Below, in pieces: positions 1-11,353 of a DNA stretch of 64,000 bases. Location of the stretch: NCBI GenBank assembly GCA_020137815.1, contig CM035357.1, forward strand, positions 7,977,111-8,041,110, in the 5' to 3' direction. Source of the DNA: Hormiphora californensis (Eukaryota > Ctenophora > Tentaculata > Cydippida > Pleurobrachiidae). The notes under the pieces were generated by a model. The model saw only the letters and a program-made list of their open reading frames with translations. It was not told the DNA's origin and ran no database searches. Every line of letters begins with the position of its first letter. The stretch's first letter is position 1. The position numbers and the translations under genes were made by a program.

Positions 1-760
1 AGCCAACGCACTCCGTCATTCCAGTAGTGTTGCCATAGGAACCAGGCTTACAGAGATCGCAAGCAGTGCTACCATTCTGAGATGAAAAAGATCCTGCAGC
101 ACAGGGATCACATTTTGAACTTCCGTTTTTAGCGGCAAAAGATCCAGCGTCACACCCAACGCACTCCGTCATCCAGTAGTGTTGCCATAGGAACCAGGCT
201 TGCAGAGATCGCAAGCAGTGCTACCATTCTGAGATGAAAAAGATCCTGCAGCACAGGATCCATTTTGAACTTCCGTTTTTAGCGGCAAAAGACCAGCGTC
301 ACACCCAACGCACTCCGTCAATCCAGTAGTGTTGCCATAGGAACCAGGCTTGCAGAGATCGCAAGCAGTGCTACCATTCTGAGATGAAAAAGATCCTGCA
401 GCACAGAGATCGCATTTTGAACTTCCGTTTTTAGCGGCAAAAGACCCAGCGTCACACCCAACGCACTCCGTCAATCCAGTAGTGTTGCCATAGGAACCAG
501 GCTTGCAGAGATCGCAAGCAGTGCTACCATTCTGAGATGAAAAAGATCCTGCAGCACAGGGATCACATTTTGAACTTCCGTTTTTAGCGGCAAAAGATCC
601 AGCGTCACACCCAACGCACTCCGTCAATCCAGTAGTGTTGCCATAGGAACCAGGCTTGCAGAGATCGCAAGCAGTGCTACCATTCTGAGATGAAAAAGAT
701 CCTGCAGCACAGAGATCACATTTTGAACTTCCGTTTTTAGCGGCAAAAGATCCAGCTCAC
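1..760. repeat. Tandem 150-bp coding repeat, about five units
   Basis: A unit of about 150 bp recurs at roughly 8, 160, 310, 465 and 617. On the minus strand each unit codes for two cysteine modules (ECVGCDAGSFAAKNGSSKC then CAAGSFSSQNGSTAC). Units are nearly identical, so the amplification is recent. They differ by isolated single-base losses, for example in the stretch before the CCAGTAGTG motif and in the AAAAGATCCAGCG motif, and these break the reading frame. Confidence 0.9.
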
Positions 761-2573
761 ACTGAATGCAATCTACAGAGCCACCTTTGTCGGAAAATGA
801 ACCCGCCGGGCACTTTGAGCACTCAGGGCTTCCATCGGTCGGTGCAAAGGTTCCTGGCCCACATTCTGTGCACTCTGTAGCGTTGCTAGGAGACGTAGAC
901 CAGCCTTACAGGAGGAGCAAGTTAAGGAGGCGAAATCAGGGGCAACTGATCCCGCACTACATACCCCACATTCAATAGTACCGTCCACAGGGGCTGCACT
1001 TCCTGGTGCACAGGCTGCACAGATAAGGGCACCTGGGGAAGCGGCATGGTAACCAGGGAGACACAGAAAGCAGACAGGTGCACCGGTTATGTTTATGAAG
1101 GAGCCAGCTGGGCACGGGTCACACGTTAGAGATCCCCGGGTATTGTTGGTGCTGTGTCCTGGATCACAGAGTTTACATTCTGCTGAACCGGTCTCGTTTG
1201 TATAGGAGCCTGGTTGGCAAAGGGTACAATCTGTACTACCATTGACAGAGAACTCCAGCCTCACACTGCTGACAAATCACGGAGCCATTTATATCGGAAA
1301 AACTCCCCGCTTCGCACACAGCACAATCTGCACTTCCATTCCCGGCTGCAAATGATCCCGGGGTGCATAACTCACACGATGTGCTGCCATTCTCTGATGC
1401 ATGGGATCCTGCTGAGCACAGGTCACAAGTAGAAGAACCGTTACCTGCTGCATAGGTGCCGGGGGTACAGGTGTCACAAAGGTCAGCTCCCCTGAACCCA
1501 GCACTGGTTCCAGGTACACAGAGCTCACACTGGGTAGACCCATTAGAGCTGGCAAAGGAACCCTCCTCGCACAGGACACATTCCACACTTCCCTCGACAC
1601 TTGCATACGTTCCTGATCACATTTAGTACAAACTGCAGTACCATTAGTATCGGAGTAACTTCCCTTGCACACATGTAACACTGGTCACTCCCTGCATCAG
1701 AATAGTTACCAGGCTTACAATTAGTACAAGCAGTAGCGGCGGTGTCGGCATTGAACGTACCAGCTGGACACTCAGTGCACTCTGTTGACCCACTCTCACC
1801 CGCAAACATGCCAGGAGGACAAGCAACACACGAGGTCTGGTTAGCCTCACTGTTAGAATGGCCTGGTGAACAGGGGGTACACTTTTTGCAGCATTTGTAG
1901 TGTTGGAATAACTCCCTGCGGGGCACGCTTCACAACTTCCATCCTCCATCCTCCGCTCCCCCGGCACACACTTTTCATCAGCAACACAGGCAGTCTGGTA
2001 CTCATTTGGGTGAGCGTCAGGTCCACAGTCCTCACAGTGGTCCTGTCCCGGGGAGGATACTGTGTCAGTAGGGGCACTTAGTGCACGTGTCAGAGGGGAG
2101 GGTAGAGAAGGAGCCACCAGGGCACTTATCACATTCATATCCATCATCACTAATAGTCCCATTACCACACGCCTCACATTTAATAGCACCCATGGTGTCT
2201 GACACATACCCTGTAGGACACTCAGTACACATGACACTGCCGGATATGTTGGCAAAGTAGCCAGGAAGGCAATGCAGACAGCTCCCCTGCCCCTTGATCG
2301 GGTTGAATTGGCCCGGTGGACAGGGAGTACACACGCCCTGGTTAGCTTTGCTGTACGAACCCGCCGGGCACTTTTCACACTTCTTGGTGTGGTGTTGTAG
2401 TATGTGCCAGCACGACATTTGAATCGTGGAGGTCGAGGGTGGGGACGGGCGGGTTCCTGGAGTTGCTGAGCATCCTCCAGAATCTTCTCCAGACCCTCAA
2501 AGAGCTCTTCGTAGAGGGTTGTGGTAGGAGCACCAAGGGAGAGGAGGAGCGTGAGAATTAATAGTTTTCTCAT
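1..2573 (-). CDS. Secreted cysteine-rich repeat protein (ephrin-receptor-like modules), partial and frame-broken
   Basis: The start codon is at 2573-2571 and opens a signal peptide (MRKLLILTLLLSLGA), followed by an acidic linker and then modules of about 25 residues with the pattern C-x2-C-x-G-(S/T/Y)-(Y/F/S)-x-N-G/T-S-x-x-C. This is the pattern of the ephrin-receptor-like (GCC2/GCC3) cysteine-rich family. Many N-x-S/T sites suggest a glycosylated, secreted protein. The module pattern runs without any visible intron to base 1 and continues outside the window. To follow it one must change frame about seven times (near 2410, 2075, 1890, 1690, 1590, 1260 and 770, with more inside the repeats). 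Either this is a decaying gene or the assembly carries many single-base indels; similar indels in neighbouring genes favour the second at least in part. A related gene lies divergently at 11959. Its precise role is unknown. Confidence 0.7.
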
Positions 2574-2594
2574 CCTAAAGGGGAGAAAGTGGGT

Positions 2595-3017
2595 AGTAGT
2601 GTAAAACTTGTGAATCTACGACAGTGCGGCATCACCTCAATATAGTTAACTAAGTTGAGGCTTGTTACCTCACTATACATCTCGTCATTTGACTGTCAAG
2701 TGTGTAACTGTATCTCACTATACACCCACACACACACACACACTATACACCTCCAGTATTTAGCTTAGCCATTGTAGCTACCCCCCGGTAACATGGTGGG
2801 CGAATGAGGGCAGCATATGTGGTAGAGTGCAGCATATGCAGCAGATTCAATGACCTCCCCCAATGGGGGAGGTCACTTGTGTTATCCGGATTAATTGATT
2901 TCACTGTGTGTATGAATCCGGATTAATTGATTCATATGATTCATATGTTTTGCGTGAAATCATATGAATCATATGGATCATATCAAAGTAAAACACGGGG
3001 TTTAATAGATGAGCTAA
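2595..3017. repeat. Left terminal inverted repeat of the Polinton-like element
   Basis: This 423-bp repeat is matched in inverted orientation by 9538-9958. It contains a short CA microsatellite, a hairpin (GACCTCCCCC / GGGGGAGGTC, near 2850-2873) and clustered copies of CATATGA and TTAATCCGGAT-type motifs near its inner edge. The two copies differ by scattered substitutions and small indels, so the insertion is not brand new. Confidence 0.95.
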
Positions 3018-3595
3018 ATATTTAATTAAGGGGTCTGAGTACCATGATCATTTTCTCTAGATTGACTATGGATTTGGTATTGTTTCTTGTCTTACTATCG
3101 GGCATAGTATTTGATACAGACCACAGTGACATGTTTTGATAATTGAAGGGGATATGGAACTAGTGTTTTGTGGAAACTAACGGCAAAATTGAGTTTATAA
3201 TAAGTAACGAAACTACTTCTATCCGTTACGATCATCCCATTCAACCAAAGTTTAATTTCAATTGGGAAAAGCGCGAAATTAATGGCAATCCATGTCTGGG
3301 TGGATGGAGCAGAGATATTGGAATTCAATCCACTCAATGCGACAATGTTTGCCGACTTAACAATTGAATTAACGAGCCAGTCTATTTCTCTACCGATTAC
3401 TGCTAGCGCTCCAGATAGAAATGATTTATACTACATCATTTGCATTCTACTTTGATAATAAACCAAGGTTGATTTAAAGAAAGTCAAAAACCTCCTTATG
3501 ACAACATTGTACCAGGAAATTACTCTAGCGTCAAATCAAGATTTATCTGTATAAAAGGCCATCAATATGACTCTGCTACCATTCATCTAATAACC
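3018..3595 (+). other. Degenerate left interior of the Polinton-like element
   Basis: No long open frame is present. Short plus-strand frames at about 3170-3420 look like decayed coding sequence in two alternating frames. No family could be recognised. A structural protein is likely only from its position beside the capsid-like frames. Confidence 0.35.
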
Positions 3596-3949
3596 ATGTT
3601 CCGGAACTTTGTTATTGCTGGTGGATTAGGAGCTGATCCTGCCAGGCTGTCTATGGCTATAGAACCGATCAAACTGCAGGAGAAAATGGGTATTGCAGTC
3701 AAATCAGTGGCATATGGTGAGCTGGAAAACGTGAATACAAGCAATAACACCATAATTCTTCGATTTGATGGCCATGCAATGCTTAGAGATATAATGTCTG
3801 GAGCTTTTAAAAGCAGGAATGCAGTTCATGGTGACCATAAAGTTATAATCGAACCTGGATTCTATTCGGAACGACAAGATTTGCTTGAAGCGATAGTTAA
3901 TGCTTGTAATAGTTATCTTAATGAGCGTAATATGACGGTGATTCGATAG
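3596..3949 (+). CDS. Hypothetical protein of the Polinton-like element, 117 aa
   Basis: This is the best preserved frame on the plus strand of the element, starting at the ATG at 3596. It is preceded at about 3550 by TATAAAAG, which could be a TATA box. The protein has an N-terminal stretch with IAGGLGADP, a middle part rich in beta-type residues, and a C-terminal segment with GFYSERQDLLEAIVN. I do not recognise a named family. From its place among capsid-like frames it may be a minor virion protein, which is inference only. It lacks cysteine clusters and membrane segments. Confidence 0.5.
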   Translation: MFRNFVIAGGLGADPARLSMAIEPIKLQEKMGIAVKSVAYGELENVNTSNNTIILRFDGHAMLRDIMSGAFKSRNAVHGDHKVIIEPGFYSERQDLLEAIVNACNSYLNERNMTVIR

Positions 3950-4371
3950 CCATTAACAATGACAAAAGTGGAGGAAAATCTCGAATAAACCTACAAAATA
4001 CGTGAACTTTCATCAATCACCATTCTCCGAATGTTGAAGCAGAAGAAACAAGTGATAGGGAATGGAAAGTGTTTACACCACGACAAGCTAATAGAACAGC
4101 AGATAATGGGTGTTTTTATCTTAACAATAGTTGAAAACAGTTTTATTAATGGGAGAAAATCCAGAATTTTATGTTACTGTCCGTTACAGTTTCTTCGGGT
4201 TATCATTTTACGAGTTTCAAAATCCGACATATGTACCAATTGAAGTGAGAGAGTTTTCTGATATTTCTCTTTCTCTATACGTGATTTTAACGGAAGGTTG
4301 ATATCTTTTTCAAATAAATTTGATACAGTTTAACGTTAGAGATGCGACCAATGCACTATAAATAGAAGCAC
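3950..4371 (+). other. Element interior without a clear gene
   Basis: Only short frames occur here (for example 4031-4243), with no recognisable motif. A TATAAATAG sequence at about 4357-4365 lies just upstream of the next frame and could be its core promoter. Confidence 0.3.
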
Positions 4372-4728
4372 ATGATTGATTCATCATTATATTTCAAATG
4401 GAACCTATCCGTTATAACAGACGATGAGTATTCCCGTGTCATTATGCAGCATGGATCTGGTCTAGATTCCGATGGATATTATATCTATAATCAAAATGGG
4501 GAGGGAATTGGAAGTTTTTTGGCATCACTTTTTAGAGGTGCTCTTCCTATTCTCGGATCGGCTATAAAAGGCGCCGCATCTGCCGCTAACACCCCTCATA
4601 TTAAAACAGGCCTAAAACGTGCTGCTGTTGCCGGAGCTGAAGATTTGTTTATCGCATCCACCCTATTGATCGGAAAGCTAAACGCTATCGTAAAAGAAAA
4701 CTATGAAAACTTTTGCCGGATTGAATGA
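4372..4728 (+). CDS. Glycine/alanine-rich small virion-like protein of the Polinton-like element, 118 aa
   Basis: The frame begins at 4372, shortly after a TATAAATAG box. Its centre (GEGIGSFLASLFRGALPILG) is a glycine-rich amphipathic or hydrophobic segment followed by a basic alanine-rich stretch. Small proteins of this composition accompany the capsid genes of Polintons and adintovirus-like elements and have been compared with adenovirus minor core or membrane-active proteins. The similarity is of pattern only, so the role is an inference. The frame is intact, unlike most of its neighbours. Confidence 0.45.
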   Translation: MIDSSLYFKWNLSVITDDEYSRVIMQHGSGLDSDGYYIYNQNGEGIGSFLASLFRGALPILGSAIKGAASAANTPHIKTGLKRAAVAGAEDLFIASTLLIGKLNAIVKENYENFCRIE

Positions 4729-6022
4729 ACAATTTCTACGGAACTCTTGCTATGGAAACGCCCAAGTACACTGTTGCAGTTGAAGATTGTTACACCATTA
4801 AGGTTTATCATTGACGAGTATTCTAAATGGGCCAATTACTTTTGATATTCCTCCTCTCAACAAACTGGCATGCTCTGGATATTGATATCATACAACTTTT
4901 GCGGTTATGAACGGGACATCTGAAATCTCTAAAAGAAAAACGTATCTATAATTAACAATGTAGCTAACGCTATGTGGAGTTAGTTGAAGTTACATTGGCT
5001 GACAGAGTGGACATTATGCAGAGTATGAGGACACAGCTATGCGTATCAATCTTACTTAACATAGTTTCTAAACACTCATCCGGATCGAAGTGACTACTTG
5101 TTCGAAACTCAACTGTTCAAAATGGACTCGGGTCAGACAAGGGCGATTCGGAAACATTACAGTTTATGTGAAAATAAATAAAAACAAAGCCGCTAGCGAA
5201 CGAACTGAAAAAATTCAATCTTCGGATGAATTTCTGTATCCAGCAAATTACACTGTCCTTTAGTAACATCTTACAAGCTCTACCACCGAATCTTCCCGTC
5301 AAAATAACCCTGACTAAAAACGGAGACATTTTCTTCTCTTCCGCATCGAAAGCGGATTACGGTTAAACTTTCAGAGGTGTTATCCAAAGGTTAAGTTATA
5401 AAGCTATTCCCAAAATCCTCTCGCTAATTGAGGAGAGATTAGCAAAGGAGCTGCACCATATCATATTAGTAAACCAAACTTATTGTACGACCCCATCACT
5501 AAACTGGCAGAGTGTTTCGCATGAATCATATCTTTACTACCGGGAAGTTACCACATCACGCATTTTTCTGTGTGCAAAATCGGATGACTTTGATGGAAAA
5601 TTCCACAAACCCATTTGCTTTTTGTACCGTTAACAGTTCCAGTTACATATTGACGGCAAACCTTACTTTTCTGACCCGTTAGAAACATCTCCTACAAGCG
5701 GAAAATACCTTAACAATAACGTCTACCTCCAACAACTGTATGAATCACTAGTTTGATATAAAGGGGCAGTGTTGATAACCAGCAAAAACTCTCGAACAGA
5801 ACTTTGTTGTTGGTATCTCTCTTACAAAAGATCGTATTGGGACTACTCCCCATGGTTATATAAGCCCGCAATACGAGTCTAGTACACACTTGAAATCGAT
5901 TTGGGATCCGAAAGTTCACCGAGGGCCTAATTCTCATTGTGTATGCGGTATACGATCGACTGATAAAAATCCATGGTGATAGAAGTGTGGAGATAGTTGA
6001 ATGAACACACAACAGATCAACA
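4729..6022 (+). pseudogene. Broken capsid-protein gene of the Polinton-like element (F54H12.2-like)
   Basis: The plus strand carries fragments in several frames whose order fits the Polinton capsid protein family named after C. elegans F54H12.2. These are an N-terminal piece starting at 4724, a short YAYQSYL-like piece at about 5030, a TGKLPHHAFF-like piece near 5540, an NPFAFCTVN piece near 5610, and a C-terminal piece ending near 6020 with VYAVYDRL. The gene has at least four stops or frameshifts and cannot make a full protein. Whether it is the hexon-like or the penton-like capsid protein cannot be settled by eye. Confidence 0.6.
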
Positions 6023-6552
6023 GTATTCTAACTAGGAATTCGGTTACAAAAGGCAATTTTTTGGGAACATTTCCTCTGTATGACCATCAAACTAAGAAAA
6101 GGAGATATGGAATAATTACAAACACGATCCCATAACAAAAGAGCTGCATTGGTGTGCCTGGTGGAGTGATCACGGCTATCTAACATTTTTCGATCTTTCG
6201 GACGATCTCCATTAGATACTGACTTTCCGTCCATTTTTTCAGAGTTTGTTGGTAAATTTAAGCAGTGTACCTATGTCATGCGCCTGTTCAAATGTTCGAT
6301 ACTACGGTTTGTGGTCAATTTTGTATTCATTTTATCTATGCATGAGTTATGGAGTAACAGTTGACGATTTTTGTCAGTTGTTATACTAATTTGGATGATA
6401 ATGAGCGAATTGTGACAAGTATTGGTTGATATTATTAACTCGTAACAAGCTGTTTCTATTTGAATTGAAATTTAAATCATGAAACCATATTTACACACAC
6501 AAATTATAAACATCTTCATATTGCTTTGAAAACTTGCAGCAACAGCAATCGT
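6023..6552. other. Element centre, convergent gene junction
   Basis: This AT-rich stretch separates the plus-strand capsid-like block from the minus-strand ATPase/integrase block. No motif or coding pattern was recognised. A shared terminator region for the two convergent blocks would be expected here but was not demonstrated. Confidence 0.3.
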
Positions 6553-7400
6553 TTACAAACACATCATATCCACACCCATTTCCTCTTCGCTATGACAGAG
6601 CATACCACGTTCGTTTCTACTGATGTCAGCTTTAGCAAACGCTTTGATAAGACGTAAAATTTCCGGATTTTCTGCCTTAATTGGCTGGATGAGATTTTTG
6701 GGATCTTTATTTCCGTTGGTTTTTCCTCCTTCCAAGGGGATCAAAATAAAGCGACTCATGTTTCCCGTAATTAAAGTATGGACGGACTGCATGGCCATCC
6801 CCTTTATACTAGTTCGGAGTGATGTATCGTAATTAGAGATAAATGCTGATCCATGGTTCCCAATAGTCTGTATCCGGTCAGTTCTTTCGGAAGTAATGGA
6901 GAAAAACTCAAGAGAACAAATCCACACTTTTCTCAGATGCTCTTTTATAGGCTGCAAGTATTCTATTAACGTCCTCTTCCGACAATATCTGTCGAGCAAC
7001 GTATGTACTTGACGAAGATTTGCGTTGGTTATGGAACAAAACATAGTAATGGCATTAGCACTCATAAGACGGAAAGTATACAGTTTGGAAACAGATTTTG
7101 GGTTATAAAAAATAGGCTTATTTTCTTATGGTGACTCCCATAAGAACGCAGACGCCACATCTTTATTCGTGTCTAGGATAAGATCATCGACAACCAACAT
7201 ACTTGGCTCCGAGTGTCCATTTGTTCAAAGTCTAACCCATAAATAACTTTATATCAGATGATCTTTCATGAAGGCTGTCCAACGCTATACATGTAATAAA
7301 CATTCTTTTGGAAAGGTTCGATTTAATCGTTCCGCGATAATACGTAGGATAAATTGAGTTTTCCCAGCCCCAGTTTGACCAAGATGATTGTGTTGTGGTT
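6553..7400 (-). pseudogene. Broken FtsK/HerA-type packaging ATPase of the Polinton-like element
   Basis: On the minus strand a Walker A motif, GQTGAGKT, is encoded at about 7357-7380. Further on are a Walker B-like VVDDL at about 7175-7193, a GSHHKK motif at about 7125-7139 and TQNLFP at about 7085-7105. The spacing and the SHH...QNLF pair are typical of the genome-packaging ATPase of Polintons and adintoviruses, which pumps DNA into capsids. The frame then continues as an open stretch to 6553. At least three frameshifts or stops (near 7290, 7180 and 7065) break it. Confidence 0.8.
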
Positions 7401-7419
7401 TGCAAGGAATTTTATATCG

Positions 7420-8491
7420 GCATTATACTTGAAAGGTCTTGATGATCCACCCAGGATTGAAAATATCTGGATAACCGCTCCACTTGACAAATATTGCACT
7501 TTGTTTCGATGGGTTCGTTTCCTTACTACGCGTTCGACTGGCCAAATATCGTTTGATGTATCAACAACCTGCAACTCCGATTCGTAAAAGGAACCGCCAA
7601 TCACTTGTCCTCCATATCTTTAATGGTGTAAGTCGGCGGGTTTGTAGCTTTTATAGCCGCGATTTCAAAACCTCATAACTCCAAGATTGTTCATGAGCCT
7701 TTTTGAACACATTCTTTTTTCGAGTTATTCTAACAGTCGTCCTACCTATATCTAGCTTTGCTGCTCTTGGTAGTTTCGGGAACAGATTACGACGAACTTT
7801 GGATTCGTTAGATTTGTTTACCTCGTTTGGCTTCATTTTTATGCTTCTATGGTGGCTGTCGTTATATCCATCCACTAGCTTATCTAGTATGTCACCCATC
7901 TATATGGAACCCTAGCAGTGAAGGCTCGAAACATGCGATCTTTAGCGTTCGATTAACGCGCTCGACAATCGCCACACTTCCTGTCGGAAGAACTGTAAAT
8001 AAGTCAATTTTGTGCTTGGCCAATAGAGCCAGAACTTTCCATTTTTAAACTCTCCCCCATCATCTGTCTCAATCTTCTGAGGTTTTTCTCTCTCAATCAT
8101 GGTTTAAAGGGCTTTTAAAAAAAACGGCTGCAGCAGCATCTTGTTTTTCATTTAAAGGCCCAAAGTTTTTTGCTGAATGTATCGATGCATGTGATGATCC
8201 ATTTGTATCCGTTATTTTTGCTTTGCATAAGCACCTCATATCCCAAGATCATCTGGAACTGGTAATTTATTGATTTTGTATAGATTCTGCGATATTTTAC
8301 TCGTTTGCGAACAGGTTTATGGAGTGTATAACGTGTGATGCCTTTACACTTTTTTCACGGCACTGCCCGCTTTGTAGTAGAGTCTCTCTCCTTGGCTGCC
8401 TTGAAAACGCATTTTGTCCAGTATAAGCTCCGCTAAATACAGGATCAACGTAAAGTTTCGCAAGTTTGACATAATGGTGATTTTTTGACAC
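7420..8491 (-). pseudogene. Broken retroviral-type integrase with chromodomain (F54H12.3-like)
   Basis: On the minus strand, in order, are an N-terminal zinc-finger-region piece (8491-8297), catalytic-core pieces (KWIITCIDTFSKK-like near 8190 and a TDDG motif near 8065), then an open segment 7899-7651 with YNDSHHRSIKMKP and a basic SH3-like tail. Segment 7604-7450 follows with GSFYESELQVV and a chromodomain-like VERVVRKRTHRNKVQY. This is the domain order of Polinton integrases, which insert the element and leave 6-bp duplications, exactly as seen at its ends. Several frameshifts make it inactive. Confidence 0.85.
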
Positions 8492-8551
8492 TTGTGAACC
8501 TATAAATAGTCTCGAGAGAGAAAGAGAAATCAGTTATTTCCAATCAATACC

Positions 8552-9511
8552 ATGGCGTCGTGTAATCAATGTGATGAAGTGTTTGAAAACCGTCAGTGAT
8601 TTGGCTTCGACATAAAGCTACAACCATGTTCCTATTGTTGCAGTTGGAATGCGGAATATTCGATAGTGGGAAAAGAAAACGAGAAAGAAACGACAGTGAT
8701 GAACGAATCGATAACGTGAACGGGGAAATAGTGTTGAGAATTTTAGAAGGGGAGAAAGCGTAAGAACCCGATTCTGATCACGATAACGATGACGTTAAGC
8801 GTCCTAGAAGGAGGGCTTACATAGACGATAGTTCGGATGAGAGTGATCGATAAATCCTGTTAACGAAGAGCCGGAGATCTAACCACGTTGTTATACACAG
8901 AGAACATGATGATACCAAAACCCCATCACGTTTAGATTACTACAAGAAACAATTCGGATCCTTACCAACAAACTTCAACAGGCCCACAACAATGCAAGAG
9001 TTTTAAAAGACGATATGAAAACAAATTACAAGAATGTACCGATAATCTAGGGCGATACAAAAATCAGATTTCTCTCCTAAGCAGCAAAACCAGAATTCGA
9101 AGTTTCGCTTCATGACCCCCATTACAAAGAGTTTTCTAGATCCATCGTTAATAGCTTAGCATAGAAAACTTTGTCCGCTAAAGGAATTTTGGAAAGGGGA
9201 AGATAAGCTACATATTAGATCAAAACAGCTATTGGATTCATTGCAAGCGCTGATTATGGGATTGCAGTATGGTGTCATACCACTGTTTACAACAAAGCCA
9301 GGAACTAACATCATCGGATAGGAAACTCATTTCAAAGCTGGAGAACGTATCGAGGAGGAAGTGAAACAAATAATTTACAAGAACAAACTTCGTTTATTCA
9401 TTTGTTCAGTATTATAGCTGAAGATATTGATTATCTCAAGCGTGTTGATGAAATGTGCCCAAATCTGTAAGAACGTTTAGAAATTAGCGACGATTCTTCC
9501 GATTCGGATTA
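8552..9511 (+). pseudogene. Decayed plus-strand gene(s) of the Polinton-like element, charged nuclear-type protein
   Basis: An ATG at 8552 starts a short piece with a CNQC and a later CSYCC motif, followed by a K/R-rich piece (SGKRKRERNDSDER) and an acidic/basic piece with KRPRRRA near 8810. After further breaks there is a tail ending in DDSSDSD at about 9511. The composition suggests a DNA- or RNA-binding accessory protein, but no family was recognised. A TATAAATAG sequence at about 8502-8510 could be its promoter. Confidence 0.35.
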
Positions 9512-9537
9512 ATACCAAGACTTGTTCATACTTTAAA

Positions 9538-9958
9538 TTAGCTCATCTATTAAACCCCGTGTTTTACTTTGATATGATCCATATGATTCATTGATTTCCA
9601 CGCAATCATATGAATCATATGAATCAATTAATCCGATTTCATACACCAGTGAAATCAATTAATCCGGATACACACAGTGACCTCCCCCATTGGGAGGTCA
9701 TTGAATCTGCTGCATATGCTGCATCTACCACATATGCTGCCCCTCATTCGCCCCACCATGTTACCCGGGGGTAGCTACACATGCTAGAGCTAAATACTGG
9801 AGGTGTATAGTGTGGTGTGTGTGTGTGTGGGTGTATAGTGAGATACAGTTACACACTTGACATCCAAATGACGAGATGTAAGTGAGGTACAAGCCTCACT
9901 TAGTTAACTATATTGAGGTGATGCCGCACTGTCGTAGATTCACAAGTTTTACACTACT
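9538..9958. repeat. Right terminal inverted repeat of the Polinton-like element
   Basis: This is the inverted partner of 2595-3017 and ends in GTTTTACACTACT, immediately followed by the target duplication GTGGGT (9959-9964). It keeps the same internal landmarks: CATATGA motifs, the CCTCCCCCATTGGGAGG hairpin and a GT microsatellite. Confidence 0.95.
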
Positions 9959-9964
9959 GTGGGT

Positions 9965-11295
9965 TACATAAGAATTGTTATTTCATCATTATATATTGAC
10001 ACAATATAATATATAATACGGCGGAAGCAAAACAGGATACCTATCATGGGAGCAGTGGGTGCTTTCCTAGAACACTGTCAGACTAAAACAGCTTTGACAG
10101 TCTTTAAATCAAGTGTATGATGTTTACTGGGTAGCAGTGTAAAATATTGTAACTATGGCTGTAACAGGACGCTACCTGTGAGTCTCAACTCACAGACTGT
10201 GACATTATAACGGTACTTCAATAGGAAGTAAAGTTGTATTATATTTTCATTCTGTATTTAAATACCTATATGGTGCCTATTGCAATTAGAGACGTTGGAT
10301 CAAGGTTATGAAAAAATACTAAATAAACCTAAAATGAACCTATCCAATTAGAATATCAGCTGTCTAATGAGATAAACTACTGATTTGAACGTCATGTGCT
10401 AAAGACTTTCCTCAAGGAGGGTAGGTACCTATCTGTAAAAGACCAAACCGACTTGTGAAATGTTACTAGAGTTATCTTATTCTGACCATTCAGACCAAAG
10501 TTTCATAAAAAAGAACTACACATATAACACAGGGTACTGGGTACGTGTGGTATAGGAGGGTACCCAAGCAGTGGAGAGATAAGAGCGTGTAATGTGACAC
10601 TACATGATAACTGGTGCGTGACTTCAGGGCACTTCAGGGCATGCGAGACGATGTGAATGTGAGGTGAGAATAGAATATTGACCAGAGATTTTTACTACTC
10701 ATGCTTTAATTTGTAAAAACATACCATAGTTACAAACTTATACTCTTAGGCATGAAACAGAGGAATTCCTTCCTTTACCCAAACCTACCATAGTAACTTT
10801 CAGGCACTGTACCTACCTAACATGAAACAGATGGACGGTTGAAAGGTGGAGGAAATATTCAAGGTGAGAAATGAAATGATATTTGTTACTCCCACTAATG
10901 AACCATTCATCTCCCGGGAAGGTTCAATGATAAAGGAATGGAGTTCAATAACAGTTCAATTATCAATAATAGGCTCCACATCTAACTGCCCCAGTCCCCA
11001 CTATTGGCATTTTCCCAATCGCAGATTGTCCCCACTGTCGTCTTGTCTTCACTTTCCACCTTGTCCACAACTTTTACACACACCATAATATTATATTTAG
11101 TGTGTTAGGTTCGATAGTAAATAATAAATCACTTTCTTTCTTAATGCAATGGAGGTTGAGAGAGAGGGAGAGAAAGAGAGAAAGAGAGAGAGAGAGAGGG
11201 AGCGAGGAAGAGAGAGGAGAGATAGAGAGAAGTAGATAGGAGATATAGAGTAGAGAGAGAGAGAGAGAGAGAGAAGAGATGAGAGAGAGAGAGAC

Positions 11296-11353
<58 letters not shown>

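Larger units (their letters stand above)
2589..9964. mobile_element. Polinton/Maverick-like element with 6-bp target duplication
   Basis: The element spans 2595-9958 (7,364 bp). Its ends are inverted repeats, 2595-3017 and 9538-9958, both beginning AGTAGTGTAAAAC. It is flanked by a perfect 6-bp duplication, GTGGGT, at 2589-2594 and 9959-9964. Polintons are known for long inverted repeats, an AG start and 6-bp duplications. Inside are remnants of a retroviral-type integrase with chromodomain and an FtsK/HerA-type packaging ATPase (both minus strand) and, on the plus strand, capsid-like reading frames. No protein-primed DNA polymerase B was seen. Full Polintons are usually 15-20 kb, so this is a deletion derivative or an unusually short form. 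Most frames are broken, so it is probably inactive. The class call is firm; the subgroup is not. Confidence 0.9.

Noticed and set aside
2595-9958. LTR retrotransposon
   Set aside because: The long terminal repeats are inverted, not direct, and there is no reverse transcriptase; integrase plus packaging ATPase and a 6-bp duplication fit Polinton.
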